Shown here piece after piece: positions 8,678-17,314 of a stretch of DNA of 64,000 nt. Under the pieces are notes generated by a model, which ran no database searches, was not told the origin of the DNA, and saw nothing but the letters and a program-made list of their open reading frames with translations. Positions within the stretch are counted from its first letter, which is position 1. Every line of letters begins with the position of its first letter. The translations under genes and the position numbers were made by a program. Where the stretch lies: NCBI GenBank assembly GCA_048267965.1, contig JBLWWK010000005.1, positions 1 through 64,000 of the forward strand, written 5' to 3'. The stretch comes from GCA-2705995 sp048267965 (GTDB taxonomy: Bacteria; Bacteroidota; Bacteroidia; Flavobacteriales_G; Salibacteraceae).

Positions 8678-11600
8678 TTAATCTAAAATGGGACTCAGTA
8701 AACTAATTGCCTTGCTTATGCCTGTAACATTCGGGAAAACCAAAGTGAGTTTGTCTCCTTTTTGCTTGAGCTCGCAACGCTGCATATTGTGTTTTACGTG
8801 CTCTAGTACTAGGTTAAAAGCCGGACTTTGAAAGTAAGCCGATGCTTGATCGGGAATAAAATACCCAATTAGTTTTCCGCGTTTGAGCACAATTTTTTCA
8901 AACCCGATATCTTTTCCTAACCACTTTAGGCGCATAGAGTTGATTAATCGGTAAGCCTGGTCGGGTAAGGGGCCAAAACGATCGATGAGTTGAGCTTCGA
9001 ACGATTTTAAATCTTCGTCTTTTTCTAAACTAGACAATTGTTTGTACAGCGCTAATCGTTCTGTAACGTTATTAATATACGTGTCTGGAAACATGATTTC
9101 TAGATCTGTCTCGAGCTGACAATCTGAAATAAACTCGACTTTTTCGTCTTTAAAAAGCTCTTTAAACTCGTTTTGCTTTAACTCTTGAATGGCTTCGTCT
9201 AGAATTTTCTGATACATTTCTAAGCCAATATCTGCCATAAAGCCAGACTGCTCACCGCCCAATAGATTTCCTGCACCACGAATGTCTAAATCTCGCATAG
9301 CAATGTTAATTCCACTACCGAGGTCACTAAACTGAGTAATGGCTTGCAGACGCTTGCGTGCATCGGTAGATAAACTGCTCATCGGAGGAGCCAACAAGTA
9401 ACAAAACGCTTTACGGTTAGAACGACCCACTCGTCCTCTCATTTGGTGTAAATCACTAAGACCAAAGTTTTGTGCTTGGTTAATGATTATGGTGTTTGCA
9501 TTTGGGATGTCGAGACCAGATTCAATAATAGTGGTGGCAATCAGCACATCGTATTCACCTTCGATAAAACGCATCATACGATCTTCTAAATCTTTCCCTT
9601 CTAGTTGACCATGAGCGGTAATTACTCGAACACCTGGGCAAATACGCTGAATCATTCCCGCAACTTCCATAATGTTCTGAACGCGGTTGTGAACAAAAAA
9701 CACCTGTCCATCACGTTGAACTTCATACGCAATAGCATCTCGAATTACCTCTTCACCAAAGGCATGCAATTCGGTTTGAACGGGCTGTCGGTTTGGTGGT
9801 GGTGTTTTAATAATGCTTAAATCTCGTGCATTCATTAACGAGAATTGAAGCGTTCTCGGGATAGGCGTTGCCGTTAAAGTAAGCGTATCAACATTTACTT
9901 TCATAGTTTTGAGCTTGTCTTTGGTAGAAACACCAAATTTTTGCTCTTCATCTATAATAAGTAAACCTAAATCGTTGAATTGGACATCTTTACCAATTAA
10001 ACGATGGGTTCCTATGATAATATCGACTTTACCTTCTTTTAGCTGAGCCAGCGTTTCTTTTACCTTCTTGGGCGATTTAAAACGATTAATATAATCGACT
10101 GTAACTGGAAAATCTGCGTAACGTTTTTTAAACGATTTATAATGCTGCAAAGTAAGAATAGTGGTAGGAGCCAATACCGCCACTTGTTTGCCATCACAAG
10201 CTGCTTTGAAAGCTGCTCGCATAGCAATTTCTGTTTTTCCGAAACCAACATCTCCACAAACTAAGCGATCCATCGGATACGACTTCTCCATGTCTTGTTT
10301 TACTTCAGCCGTTGTTTTTTCTTGGTCTGGAGTGTCTTCGTACATAAAACTTGCTTCGAGCTCGTTTTGCAAATAATTATCTGGCGAGTAAGCAAAACCG
10401 TGTTGTGCTTTACGTTTAGCGTATAGCTTAATCAAGTCGAAAGCAATTTCTTTTACTTTTTTCTTGGTTTTGTTTTTGAGCTTTTTCCAACTTCCCGAAC
10501 CAATTTTATCCATTTTGGGTTCGGTTCCTTCTTTACCCGTATATTTTGAAATTCGGTGAAGAGAATGGATGCTAACAAACAACACATCGTTGTCTTTGTA
10601 AATTAGCTGAATAGCTTCTTGTTCTTTGCCGTTAACATCGATTTTTTTGAGGCCAGAAAATCTGCCGATTCCGTGGTCTACGTGTACCACATAATCTCCT
10701 TTTTGAAGATCGGTGAGTTCTTTTAAGGTGATTTGCTGTTGTTTATCGGCAAAGCCTTCTTTTAACCTAAAGCGGTGAAAACGCTCAAATATTTGGTGAT
10801 CGGTATAGCAAGCCAACTTTAATTCGTGGTCTACAAACCCTTCATGCAAAGAAAAGTGGATGGGTGTAAAGTGTTTTTCCCTCTCTAAATCTTCGAATAC
10901 GTTGTGTAAACGCTCAATTTGCTTGGGAGAGGTAGCTACAATTACGTTGTCGATTCCATTTTTTGCGTTTTCGGTGAGGTTTTCGCTAAGGAGTTCGAAA
11001 TTGCGGTTGAAATTGGGCTGAGGAATTTGGCTAAACGAAATTTTTGTAGAATTTCTATAAAACGTGTTCATGCCAAACTCAATCGAATGGAAGGCTTCTA
11101 GTTCTTCTTCAAATTTTTCTCTGTGAATATAAAGCTCTTCAGGTGGTAACCTTTTTATGGTAGAGTCTAATTGATTAAAGGCGGTGGTGGCTTTCTCAAA
11201 TTCTTTCTCGAGTCGATCACCGGTAAATCGAATGTCTTTCACCCATAAGGTGGTGCTAGGCGGAATAAAATTGAGAAAAGATTCTCGTTGTTCTTGTAAC
11301 AACTTCGATTGTACATTGGGTACAATGGTTACCTTCTTAAACGATTTTAGAGAAAGCTGTTCGGCTGGGTCGAAATCTCTAATTGAATCAATTTCGTCTC
11401 CGAAAAACTCTACTCTAAAAGGCATGTCGTGGGCAAAAGAGTAAATGTCTACAATACCACCTCTAATGCTAAATTCTCCGGGTTGAGTTACAAAATCTAC
11501 GCGCTCAAACTGGTATTCGAAAAGCAGTTCATTAATAAACTCTAAAGAGAGTTCCATTCCTTGTTTTAACTCAAGGGTGTTTTGCTTGAGGTGTTTTCTG

Positions 11601-12001
11601 GTAACTACTTTTTCGGCAAGAGCTTCTGCGTAGCTAACAATTATACTATGGCTTTTGCGCTGGGTAATGGCATCGAGCACTTCTGCTCGTTGTAAAACAT
11701 TGGCGTTATCTGTTTTCTCAATTTTATACGGGTAACGAGCAGAAGAAGGGAAAAATAATACGTTTTTTTTGCCTAAAGCACTTTCTAAATCGTTGTGCAA
11801 ATAAGCAGCCTCTTCTTTATCGTTAAGAACAATTAAGTGAGCATGAGTAGTTTGTTGAATTACCGAAGCTACAATTAGCGAAGTGGCAGAACCCACCGAG
11901 CCATTTATTTTTAGCTGGGCACCTTTCGTTTTTAACAACGATAAGATTTCTTGAACTTTAGAACTCGTCTGAAACTTTTGGGTTAATTGCTCTTTAGTCA
12001 T
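8678..12001 (-). CDS. mfd: Transcription-repair coupling factor Mfd
   Basis: Mfd pushes stalled RNA polymerase off DNA lesions and recruits the UvrABC excision machinery. From ATG 12001 (MTKEQLTQKFQ) it is 1107 aa, normal for the family; the 58 codons upstream have no Mfd character. Domain order is a UvrB-like N-terminal module, the RNA-polymerase interaction (CarD-like) domain (GDYVVHVDHGIGRFSGLKKI, about residues 430-500), and a RecG-like translocase. The translocase has Walker A GDVGFGKT (about residue 585), DEEQ (about 685) and HQMRGRVGRS (motif VI). A TRCF C-terminal domain follows. It runs from just after the fbp terminator to a tail-to-tail contact with the YqaA gene. The long upstream gap suggests its own promoter. 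Confidence 0.97.
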   Translation of the reverse strand: MTKEQLTQKFQTSSKVQEILSLLKTKGAQLKINGSVGSATSLIVASVIQQTTHAHLIVLNDKEEAAYLHNDLESALGKKNVLFFPSSARYPYKIEKTDNANVLQRAEVLDAITQRKSHSIIVSYAEALAEKVVTRKHLKQNTLELKQGMELSLEFINELLFEYQFERVDFVTQPGEFSIRGGIVDIYSFAHDMPFRVEFFGDEIDSIRDFDPAEQLSLKSFKKVTIVPNVQSKLLQEQRESFLNFIPPSTTLWVKDIRFTGDRLEKEFEKATTAFNQLDSTIKRLPPEELYIHREKFEEELEAFHSIEFGMNTFYRNSTKISFSQIPQPNFNRNFELLSENLTENAKNGIDNVIVATSPKQIERLHNVFEDLEREKHFTPIHFSLHEGFVDHELKLACYTDHQIFERFHRFRLKEGFADKQQQITLKELTDLQKGDYVVHVDHGIGRFSGLKKIDVNGKEQEAIQLIYKDNDVLFVSIHSLHRISKYTGKEGTEPKMDKIGSGSWKKLKNKTKKKVKEIAFDLIKLYAKRKAQHGFAYSPDNYLQNELEASFMYEDTPDQEKTTAEVKQDMEKSYPMDRLVCGDVGFGKTEIAMRAAFKAACDGKQVAVLAPTTILTLQHYKSFKKRYADFPVTVDYINRFKSPKKVKETLAQLKEGKVDIIIGTHRLIGKDVQFNDLGLLIIDEEQKFGVSTKDKLKTMKVNVDTLTLTATPIPRTLQFSLMNARDLSIIKTPPPNRQPVQTELHAFGEEVIRDAIAYEVQRDGQVFFVHNRVQNIMEVAGMIQRICPGVRVITAHGQLEGKDLEDRMMRFIEGEYDVLIATTIIESGLDIPNANTIIINQAQNFGLSDLHQMRGRVGRSNRKAFCYLLAPPMSSLSTDARKRLQAITQFSDLGSGINIAMRDLDIRGAGNLLGGEQSGFMADIGLEMYQKILDEAIQELKQNEFKELFKDEKVEFISDCQLETDLEIMFPDTYINNVTERLALYKQLSSLEKDEDLKSFEAQLIDRFGPLPDQAYRLINSMRLKWLGKDIGFEKIVLKRGKLIGYFIPDQASAYFQSPAFNLVLEHVKHNMQRCELKQKGDKLTLVFPNVTGISKAISLLSPILD

Positions 12002-12156
12002 TCTTTTTGCAAAATCTGAGAGAAGAACAAAAGTAATAAGCGCAACGCTTACAACGTGTATTTCTCTATGGAATGGTATTTCTGCTGACCGCAGAAGAAT
12101 TAGACAAACGCAGTGTAAAGCAGATTGTTTATGCGATAGGCCATTCTGTACCAAAC

Positions 12157-12191
12157 GAAAAAAGCCGAAACTCATTCATTCCGGCTTTTTC
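12157..12191 (-). terminator. Terminator of fbp
   Basis: GAAAAAAGCCG pairs with CGGCTTTTTC around a 13-nt loop, just after the minus-strand fbp stop at 12206. The A-run becomes a T-run on the minus strand. Confidence 0.75.
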
Positions 12192-12205
12192 TATCTTCTA
12201 AGTAG

Positions 12206-13201
12206 TTATTTTTTTAAAAAATCCATGGCTTTTTCTACCATGGTTTGCGATCCTACAAAAAGAGGAACACGTTGGTGAAGCTCGGTAGGTTCTATTTCTA
12301 AAACTCTCTGATGGCCGTTGGTAGCAATGCCACCAGCTTGTTCTGCTAGCATAGCAATTGGGTTGCACTCGTATAACAAACGCAGTTTACCGTTAGGTGC
12401 TTTAGTAGTAGACGGATAAATGTAAATTCCACCTTTTAGCAAGTTTCTGTGAAAATCTGCCACTAAAGAACCAATGTAGCGAGCGCTGTATGGTTTTTTA
12501 TCTTCATCGCTTTGGCAATAGGTGATGTATTCTTTTACACCTGGCTCAAATTGTGCTGCATTGCCTTCGTTAATTGAATAGATTTTACCCTCTTTTGGTG
12601 TCTGCATTTTTGGGTGTGAAAGGTAATAAGTACCTAAAGAGGGGTCTAAAGTAAAACCGTTAACTCCATTGCCCGTAGTGTAAACCAACATGGTAGAAGA
12701 ACCATAAATTACATAGCCAGCAGCCACTTGCTCGGTTCCTTTTTGCAAGAAATCTTTCATGCTTACTTTCTCACCTGGAGCTGTTACTCTTCGGTAAATA
12801 GAGAAAATGGTTCCTATAGAAACGTTTACATCAATGTTAGAAGAACCATCTAACGGATCAATCATTACAACGTATTTTCCCGGATGGGGTTCTTCTGAGC
12901 TAAATTCAACAAAATCGTCTTGCTCTTCGCTAGCCATACCGCAAACTTCACCCTGAGCACGCAAAGCGGCCATAAAAACATCATCGGCATAAACATCGAG
13001 TTTTTGTTGTTGCTCGCCTTGTACGTTTTCGGTTCCTACAGCACCCGTAATATCTACCAACCCGGCTTTGTTTACCTCGCGGTTTACCACTTTTGAGGCT
13101 AAAACAATTGAACTAAGTAGACGGCTTAATTCTCCAGTGGCGAACGGGAAATCGGATTGTCTATCGATTATAAATTCTTCTAGTGTGATGAGTTTGCTCA
13201 T
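12206..13201 (-). CDS. fbp: Fructose-1,6-bisphosphatase, class I
   Basis: Hydrolyses fructose-1,6-bisphosphate to fructose-6-phosphate, the committed step of gluconeogenesis, in the cytoplasm. From ATG 13201 (MSKLITLEEF) it is 331 aa, the usual class I length. The metal and phosphate site is IDPLDGSSNID (about residues 113-123), preceded by the SEEQDD acid cluster. The substrate region includes KLRLLYECNPIAML, with EQAGG further on. The codon for a further in-frame ATG 33 bp upstream is less likely. It has its own terminator and starts divergently from the GNAT gene (63 bp apart). One GTAGGAACC copy (13031) lies in it, read Val-Gly-Thr. Confidence 0.97.
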   Translation of the reverse strand: MSKLITLEEFIIDRQSDFPFATGELSRLLSSIVLASKVVNREVNKAGLVDITGAVGTENVQGEQQQKLDVYADDVFMAALRAQGEVCGMASEEQDDFVEFSSEEPHPGKYVVMIDPLDGSSNIDVNVSIGTIFSIYRRVTAPGEKVSMKDFLQKGTEQVAAGYVIYGSSTMLVYTTGNGVNGFTLDPSLGTYYLSHPKMQTPKEGKIYSINEGNAAQFEPGVKEYITYCQSDEDKKPYSARYIGSLVADFHRNLLKGGIYIYPSTTKAPNGKLRLLYECNPIAMLAEQAGGIATNGHQRVLEIEPTELHQRVPLFVGSQTMVEKAMDFLKK

Positions 13202-13264
13202 GTGTTGAATTTCTTTTAACAGCAAATATCGCATTTTCGTTTTCTAATAATATACTTTGGCTTT

Positions 13265-13735
13265 ATGAGCGTATTAATTCGAGAAGGAAAAAGAGAAGAT
13301 GTAGCCGATTTGCTGCGTTTAATTAACGAGTTGGCAGAGTATGAAAAAGCCTTACACGAAGTAGAAATTACCGAAGAACAGCTGCTGAAAGATGGTTTTG
13401 GCGAAAATCCAATTTATCACTTAATTGTAGCCGAATTAGACCAAAAAGTGGTAGGAATTGCCCTCTATTACTACAAATACAGCACTTGGAAAGGCAGATG
13501 CCTCTACCTCGAAGATTTTGTGGTAGACGAAGCTTTTAGAAAGCACGGCATTGGTTCAAAATTGTTTAAAGCAGTAAGAGAAGTTGCCAAAAAAGAACAA
13601 GTAAAACGCATGGAGTGGCAAGTGCTCGAGTGGAACGAACCGGCCATTAATTTCTATAAAAAAGAAGCTGCAGAGTTAGATGCAGAATGGCTCAATGGGC
13701 GGTTGTATTATCAACAATTGCAAGAGGGTAAATAA
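13265..13735 (+). CDS. GNAT family N-acetyltransferase (thialysine/diamine type)
   Basis: A 156-aa acetyl-CoA-dependent N-acetyltransferase. The central YLEDFVVDEAFRKHGIGSKLF is the acetyl-CoA-binding motif A (RxxGIG). The overall pattern (ADLLRLINELAEYEKA at the start; WNEPAINFYKKEAAELD at the end) resembles SAT2/thialysine acetyltransferases, which act on diamines and thialysine. The substrate assignment rests on that resemblance alone. It is a single gene, divergent from fbp and convergent with the 2-hydroxyacid dehydrogenase. Confidence 0.85.
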   Translation: MSVLIREGKREDVADLLRLINELAEYEKALHEVEITEEQLLKDGFGENPIYHLIVAELDQKVVGIALYYYKYSTWKGRCLYLEDFVVDEAFRKHGIGSKLFKAVREVAKKEQVKRMEWQVLEWNEPAINFYKKEAAELDAEWLNGRLYYQQLQEGK

Positions 13736-13739
13736 TATC

Positions 13740-13749
13740 GGTAGGAACC
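13740..13749 (+). repeat. Intergenic copy of GGTAGGAACC
   Basis: Perfect copy of the repeated 10-mer, five bases after the GNAT stop, in the gap between two convergent genes. Confidence 0.8.
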
Positions 13750-13817
13750 CGATTGTAAGCGAATTGAGTTTTTCAAGTTTCTATCTGTGTTGCTCTTTTT
13801 CTCGATGAAATATGTGC

Positions 13818-14768
13818 TTAGGATGAAAAAGAACCAAATTGAGCTAAAATTTTATCGGCTAAATACGTGCTTAACTTCACAAACGATTCGTGTGTCCAGC
13901 CGGCAACATGCGGAGAAAGAATTACATTTTCTTGGGCAATAAGTTGCTGAAATTCTTCAGGAAGATGCTCTTTGTCTAAATCCATAAAAGAAACGCTTTC
14001 AAACTCTAAAACATCTAAACCTGCAGCTATTACTTTGCCCGTTTGTAAAGCAGCAACCAAGTTGGCTGTGTTTACATTTTTACCGCGCCCTGTATTAATC
14101 AGGTAAAATGGTTTTTCGAATTTTTCGATAAAGGAAGTGTTGCAGTAGTGCTTGGTTTCTTCTGTTTGCGGAAGATGAAGACTTACCACATCGGCCGTTT
14201 TTTGCAGTTCTTCTAACGTTACTTCTTGTGCAAAAGAATCGGTAAAATCGGTTTTGTATTTATCGTGCGCAATTACTCGGCAACCAAAACCAGAAAGTCG
14301 TTGAGCAAAAGCTTTTCCCATAACACCGTAGCCGATAATGCCCACCGTTTTGGTGAAAATTTCGGTGCCTCTGTTTTTTTCGCGGTTCCATTCGCCACGA
14401 GTCACTTCTTGATGTCCGCGAACAAGGTGATTGGTAAGGCTCAATAGCAAACCCATTGCATGCTCAGCCACCGCATCGCGGTTGCCTTCTGGAGAATTAA
14501 AAACGTGAATATTTCGTTGTTCGGCTGCCTTTAAGTCGATGTTTTCTAAACCGCTACCAGAGCGAGCAATAAATTGTAAGGCAGGAGCCCGTTTGATCAC
14601 TTCTTCTGTAATTTTGAATTTACTTCGAATTACCACGCCTTGTGCCTTTTGTAGTTCTTGATTAATTTGTAGCGAAGAGAAATCGGTTCCTTCTATACAA
14701 GTATAACCAGCAGCAGTTAAGCGCTCTTGCAACAAAGGGTGCACAGAATCAATAAATAGTACGCGCAT
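13818..14768 (-). CDS. D-2-hydroxyacid dehydrogenase (phosphoglycerate dehydrogenase-like)
   Basis: A 316-aa NAD-dependent dehydrogenase of the D-isomer 2-hydroxyacid family. It has the dinucleotide-binding fold GIIGYGVMGKAF, the catalytic arginine region INTGRGKNVN, the glutamate region GLDVLEFE and the histidine in SPHVAGWTHES. It lacks the C-terminal ACT domain of long SerA. It could be the short phosphoglycerate dehydrogenase of serine synthesis, as in several Bacteroidota, or act on another 2-hydroxy acid. Its ATG overlaps the TAA of mgtE by one base (TAATG), so the two are translationally coupled. Confidence 0.88.
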   Translation of the reverse strand: MRVLFIDSVHPLLQERLTAAGYTCIEGTDFSSLQINQELQKAQGVVIRSKFKITEEVIKRAPALQFIARSGSGLENIDLKAAEQRNIHVFNSPEGNRDAVAEHAMGLLLSLTNHLVRGHQEVTRGEWNREKNRGTEIFTKTVGIIGYGVMGKAFAQRLSGFGCRVIAHDKYKTDFTDSFAQEVTLEELQKTADVVSLHLPQTEETKHYCNTSFIEKFEKPFYLINTGRGKNVNTANLVAALQTGKVIAAGLDVLEFESVSFMDLDKEHLPEEFQQLIAQENVILSPHVAGWTHESFVKLSTYLADKILAQFGSFSS

Positions 14769-16126
14769 TAGAAATAAGTGTAAACGAATTGGCCAATCAT
14801 GAAATAGATGAACAATCCGATAATGTCGTTTAAAGTAGTAATAAATGGGCCGGTTGCCAGTGCTGGGTCGATGCGGTATTTATCTAATACCAGCGGAACA
14901 AATGTGCCCAACAAGGCAGCAACAATAATTACTGTAAACAAAGCGATGGCCACAGAGGTACCTAAATGGTAATCACCGTAAAAAATGTAACTGGCAATAA
15001 AAGACAAGAGGCTTAACACCGAGCCGTTAACGGTTGCCACTAGAAATTCTTTGCTGAGTTTATTAAAAATACCACCTAATTCTAACGAATTGTTGGCTAA
15101 ACCTTGTACAATAATGGCCGAAGATTGAACTCCGATATTCCCCGCCATTGCTGTAATAAGCGGAATAAAAAAGGCCATAGCCGGAATGAGCGAAATAGAT
15201 TCTTCGTAAACGCCAATTACAGCCGCACTGGCCATGCCGCCCACCATGCCAATTAATAACCACGGCAAGCGAGCTTTGGTTAATTGCCAAACATTATCTG
15301 ATTGATCTACATCGCTCGAAATACCCGATGCTAGTTGGTAATCTTTTTCAGCCTCTTCTTTAATTACATCTACCACATCATCGATGGTGATTTTACCCAC
15401 CAATCGGTTTAGCTCGTCTACAACTGGTAAAACTACCAAGTCGTATTTTTCCATAATTAAAGCAACCTCTTCGTCTTCGGTGTAGGTTTTTACACTTCTT
15501 ACTTTAGGATTGTAAATGTTAGAAATGCTGCCTTGCGTGCTTGCCAGCAATAGTTTCTTTAAAGGCAGTAAGCCAATTAGTTTCTGGTTATCGTCTACTA
15601 CATAAACAGAATACACCTGATCCATTTGTTCGGCTTGTCTACGCATTTCTTTTACGCAGCGCATCACCGACCAATTTTCGTTTACCCAAATCAGCTCTTT
15701 ACCCATAAGAGCTCCAGCGGTTCCTTCTTGATAATTGAGAAGGTCTACAATATCGCTGGCTTGGTTAACATCATCGAGATTAGAAATTACTTCTTCTCGT
15801 TTATCTTCTGGTAATTCGGCAACAATATCGGCTGCATCATCAGAATCGAGGTGTTCGATGTACTGATGAGCAATTTCTCGGGGCGTGAGAATTTCTAGAA
15901 ATTTTTCTCTAACATCTTCTTCGAGTTCGATGAGTACATCAGAAGCACGATCGCCCGGTAAATATTGACAGAGTAATTGACCTTTTTCAATGTCGATTTC
16001 GTCTAATATTTCGGCAATATCGGCCGCGTGCAAATCACCAACCAGCTCAATCATCTTGTGCTCGTCTGTTGCATCAATGGCTACTTCTAACCGCTCTAGA
16101 AATTCTTTGGTAAGTTCAAAATTCAT
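14768..16126 (-). CDS. mgtE: Magnesium transporter MgtE
   Basis: A 452-aa Mg2+ channel of the MgtE family in the inner membrane. In order it has the acidic N-terminal superhelical domain (about residues 1-130), a pair of CBS domains (about 135-260; GALMGKELIWVNENWSV, LPVVDELNRLVGKITIDDVVDVI), the plug helix, and five transmembrane helices (about 285-450). PLITAMAGNIGVQSSAIIVQGLA is the pore-forming signature. The cytosolic domains sense intracellular magnesium and close the pore. It is coupled to the dehydrogenase that follows. The length is normal. Confidence 0.95.
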   Translation of the reverse strand: MNFELTKEFLERLEVAIDATDEHKMIELVGDLHAADIAEILDEIDIEKGQLLCQYLPGDRASDVLIELEEDVREKFLEILTPREIAHQYIEHLDSDDAADIVAELPEDKREEVISNLDDVNQASDIVDLLNYQEGTAGALMGKELIWVNENWSVMRCVKEMRRQAEQMDQVYSVYVVDDNQKLIGLLPLKKLLLASTQGSISNIYNPKVRSVKTYTEDEEVALIMEKYDLVVLPVVDELNRLVGKITIDDVVDVIKEEAEKDYQLASGISSDVDQSDNVWQLTKARLPWLLIGMVGGMASAAVIGVYEESISLIPAMAFFIPLITAMAGNIGVQSSAIIVQGLANNSLELGGIFNKLSKEFLVATVNGSVLSLLSFIASYIFYGDYHLGTSVAIALFTVIIVAALLGTFVPLVLDKYRIDPALATGPFITTLNDIIGLFIYFMIGQFVYTYF

Positions 16127-16208
16127 ATTGGCTACCTCGATATTTCAAAAGTACTATTCTTTCGAAGAGTTTAACGAGTAGGTGAAAAAGCTTAAAACAA
16201 TGAAAATA

Positions 16209-16988
16209 TTAGCTTTTGGCTTGGTTTTCTATCCATTGGGTAAGCAGAATAAATTCTTGGGTGGTTAATTGCTCTGGACGTTGTGAAAAGATAGAATTTT
16301 CGAATATTGATTTGTCGGTAACTAAACTTTTTAGGCTATTTCGAAGTGTTTTTCTGCGTTGATTAAAAGCAGTTTTTACCACGGTTTTAAAAAGTTTTTC
16401 GTCACACTCGAGTTTCAAGGTTTGGTTTCTTACCATCCTGATTACTCCGCTTTTTACCTTCGGTGGCGGTATAAACACGTTTTCGTCTACCGTGAAAAGG
16501 TACTCAATAGAGTAGAAGGCTTGCAGTAAAACGCTTAAGATTCCGTATTCTTTAGAGCCTGGGCCTGAGGCAACTCGTTTGGCTACTTCTCGCTGAAACA
16601 TCCCTACCAATTCAGGAACTTGATCTCGATCTTCGTATACTTTAAATAGAATTTGGGAAGAGATGTTGTAAGGGAAGTTTCCGGCAATAGCGATTGGTTC
16701 GTTGGTTATTTCACTCAGTGGAAATTTTAAAAAATCGGTCGAATGGATCCTACCGTGAAGAGCGTGAAAATGAATGTTGAGGTAAGCCACCGATTCAGTA
16801 TCTAACTCAATTACCGAGGTAGTGAATTCTTCTCTTTGAAGTAAGAATTGGGTGAGCACACCGGTACCAGGGCCAATTTCGAGTACTTGCTTAAAGCCGT
16901 TGCCTGAAACGGCATTGGCTATTCTTTCAGCCACCGAAAGGTCTTTTAAAAAGTGCTGACCAAGGTGTTTTTTTGGTTTTACTTTCAC
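16209..16988 (-). CDS. rsmA: 16S rRNA dimethyladenosine transferase RsmA (KsgA)
   Basis: Dimethylates two adjacent adenines in the 3'-terminal hairpin of 16S rRNA during small-subunit maturation, using S-adenosylmethionine. The 259-aa protein starts MKVKPKKHLGQHFL, the typical family start. It has the SAM motif EIGPGTGVLT (motif I) and NFPYNIS (motif IV, normally NLPYNIS), then the C-terminal small domain with FNQRRKTLRNSL. It follows the DUF4286 gene by 2 bp and precedes mgtE after an 80-bp gap. Confidence 0.97.
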   Translation of the reverse strand: MKVKPKKHLGQHFLKDLSVAERIANAVSGNGFKQVLEIGPGTGVLTQFLLQREEFTTSVIELDTESVAYLNIHFHALHGRIHSTDFLKFPLSEITNEPIAIAGNFPYNISSQILFKVYEDRDQVPELVGMFQREVAKRVASGPGSKEYGILSVLLQAFYSIEYLFTVDENVFIPPPKVKSGVIRMVRNQTLKLECDEKLFKTVVKTAFNQRRKTLRNSLKSLVTDKSIFENSIFSQRPEQLTTQEFILLTQWIENQAKS

Positions 16989-16990
16989 AA

Positions 16991-17302
16991 TTATTCGCTT
17001 TGGTCTACTACTTCTAGTAAGCTGCGAAAGGCAACAAATTGGTCTTTAAACTTCTCGGTGTGTTCTTGTTGCAATGCGGGAGCATGATTGCTTTGGTACC
17101 CTTGCAAAATTTCTAGGCTATCGCATAAATACTGAATAGAATAGTTGGTGCCGTCTGGGTCTTCCATGAGTAGTTTAGCAAACTTGTACTCTTTGAAACA
17201 TCCTGTAGCCATTACATCACCAATGTGTTGGTTTTTCATGTAATTTAACCATTCTGACTCTACTTTCTTATCTATTTTAACAGTTACGCTGTAAATAATC
17301 AT
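16991..17302 (-). CDS. DUF4286 family protein
   Basis: A 103-aa cytoplasmic protein of DUF4286, a small ferredoxin-like/dimeric alpha-beta-barrel-type family widespread in Bacteroidota. Typical segments are MIIYSVTVKIDKKVESEWLN at the start and FKEYKFAKLL plus YSIQYLCDSLE in the middle. No catalytic residues are known. It sits between the TPR gene and rsmA with gaps of 12 and 2 bp, so it belongs to the same transcript; the same neighbourhood with rsmA recurs in related genomes. The function is unknown. Confidence 0.85.
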   Translation of the reverse strand: MIIYSVTVKIDKKVESEWLNYMKNQHIGDVMATGCFKEYKFAKLLMEDPDGTNYSIQYLCDSLEILQGYQSNHAPALQQEHTEKFKDQFVAFRSLLEVVDQSE

Positions 17303-17314
17303 TGCTCTATTTTT

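Noticed and set aside
12002..12175. 58-codon N-terminal extension of mfd
   Set aside because: No similarity to Mfd N-termini; the family start fits ATG 12001.
12045..12199. Short plus-strand frame (LTAEELDKRSVKQ) upstream of mfd
   Set aside because: About 43 codons from its ATG, no promoter or ribosome site, and it runs through the fbp terminator hairpin; chance is the simpler reading.
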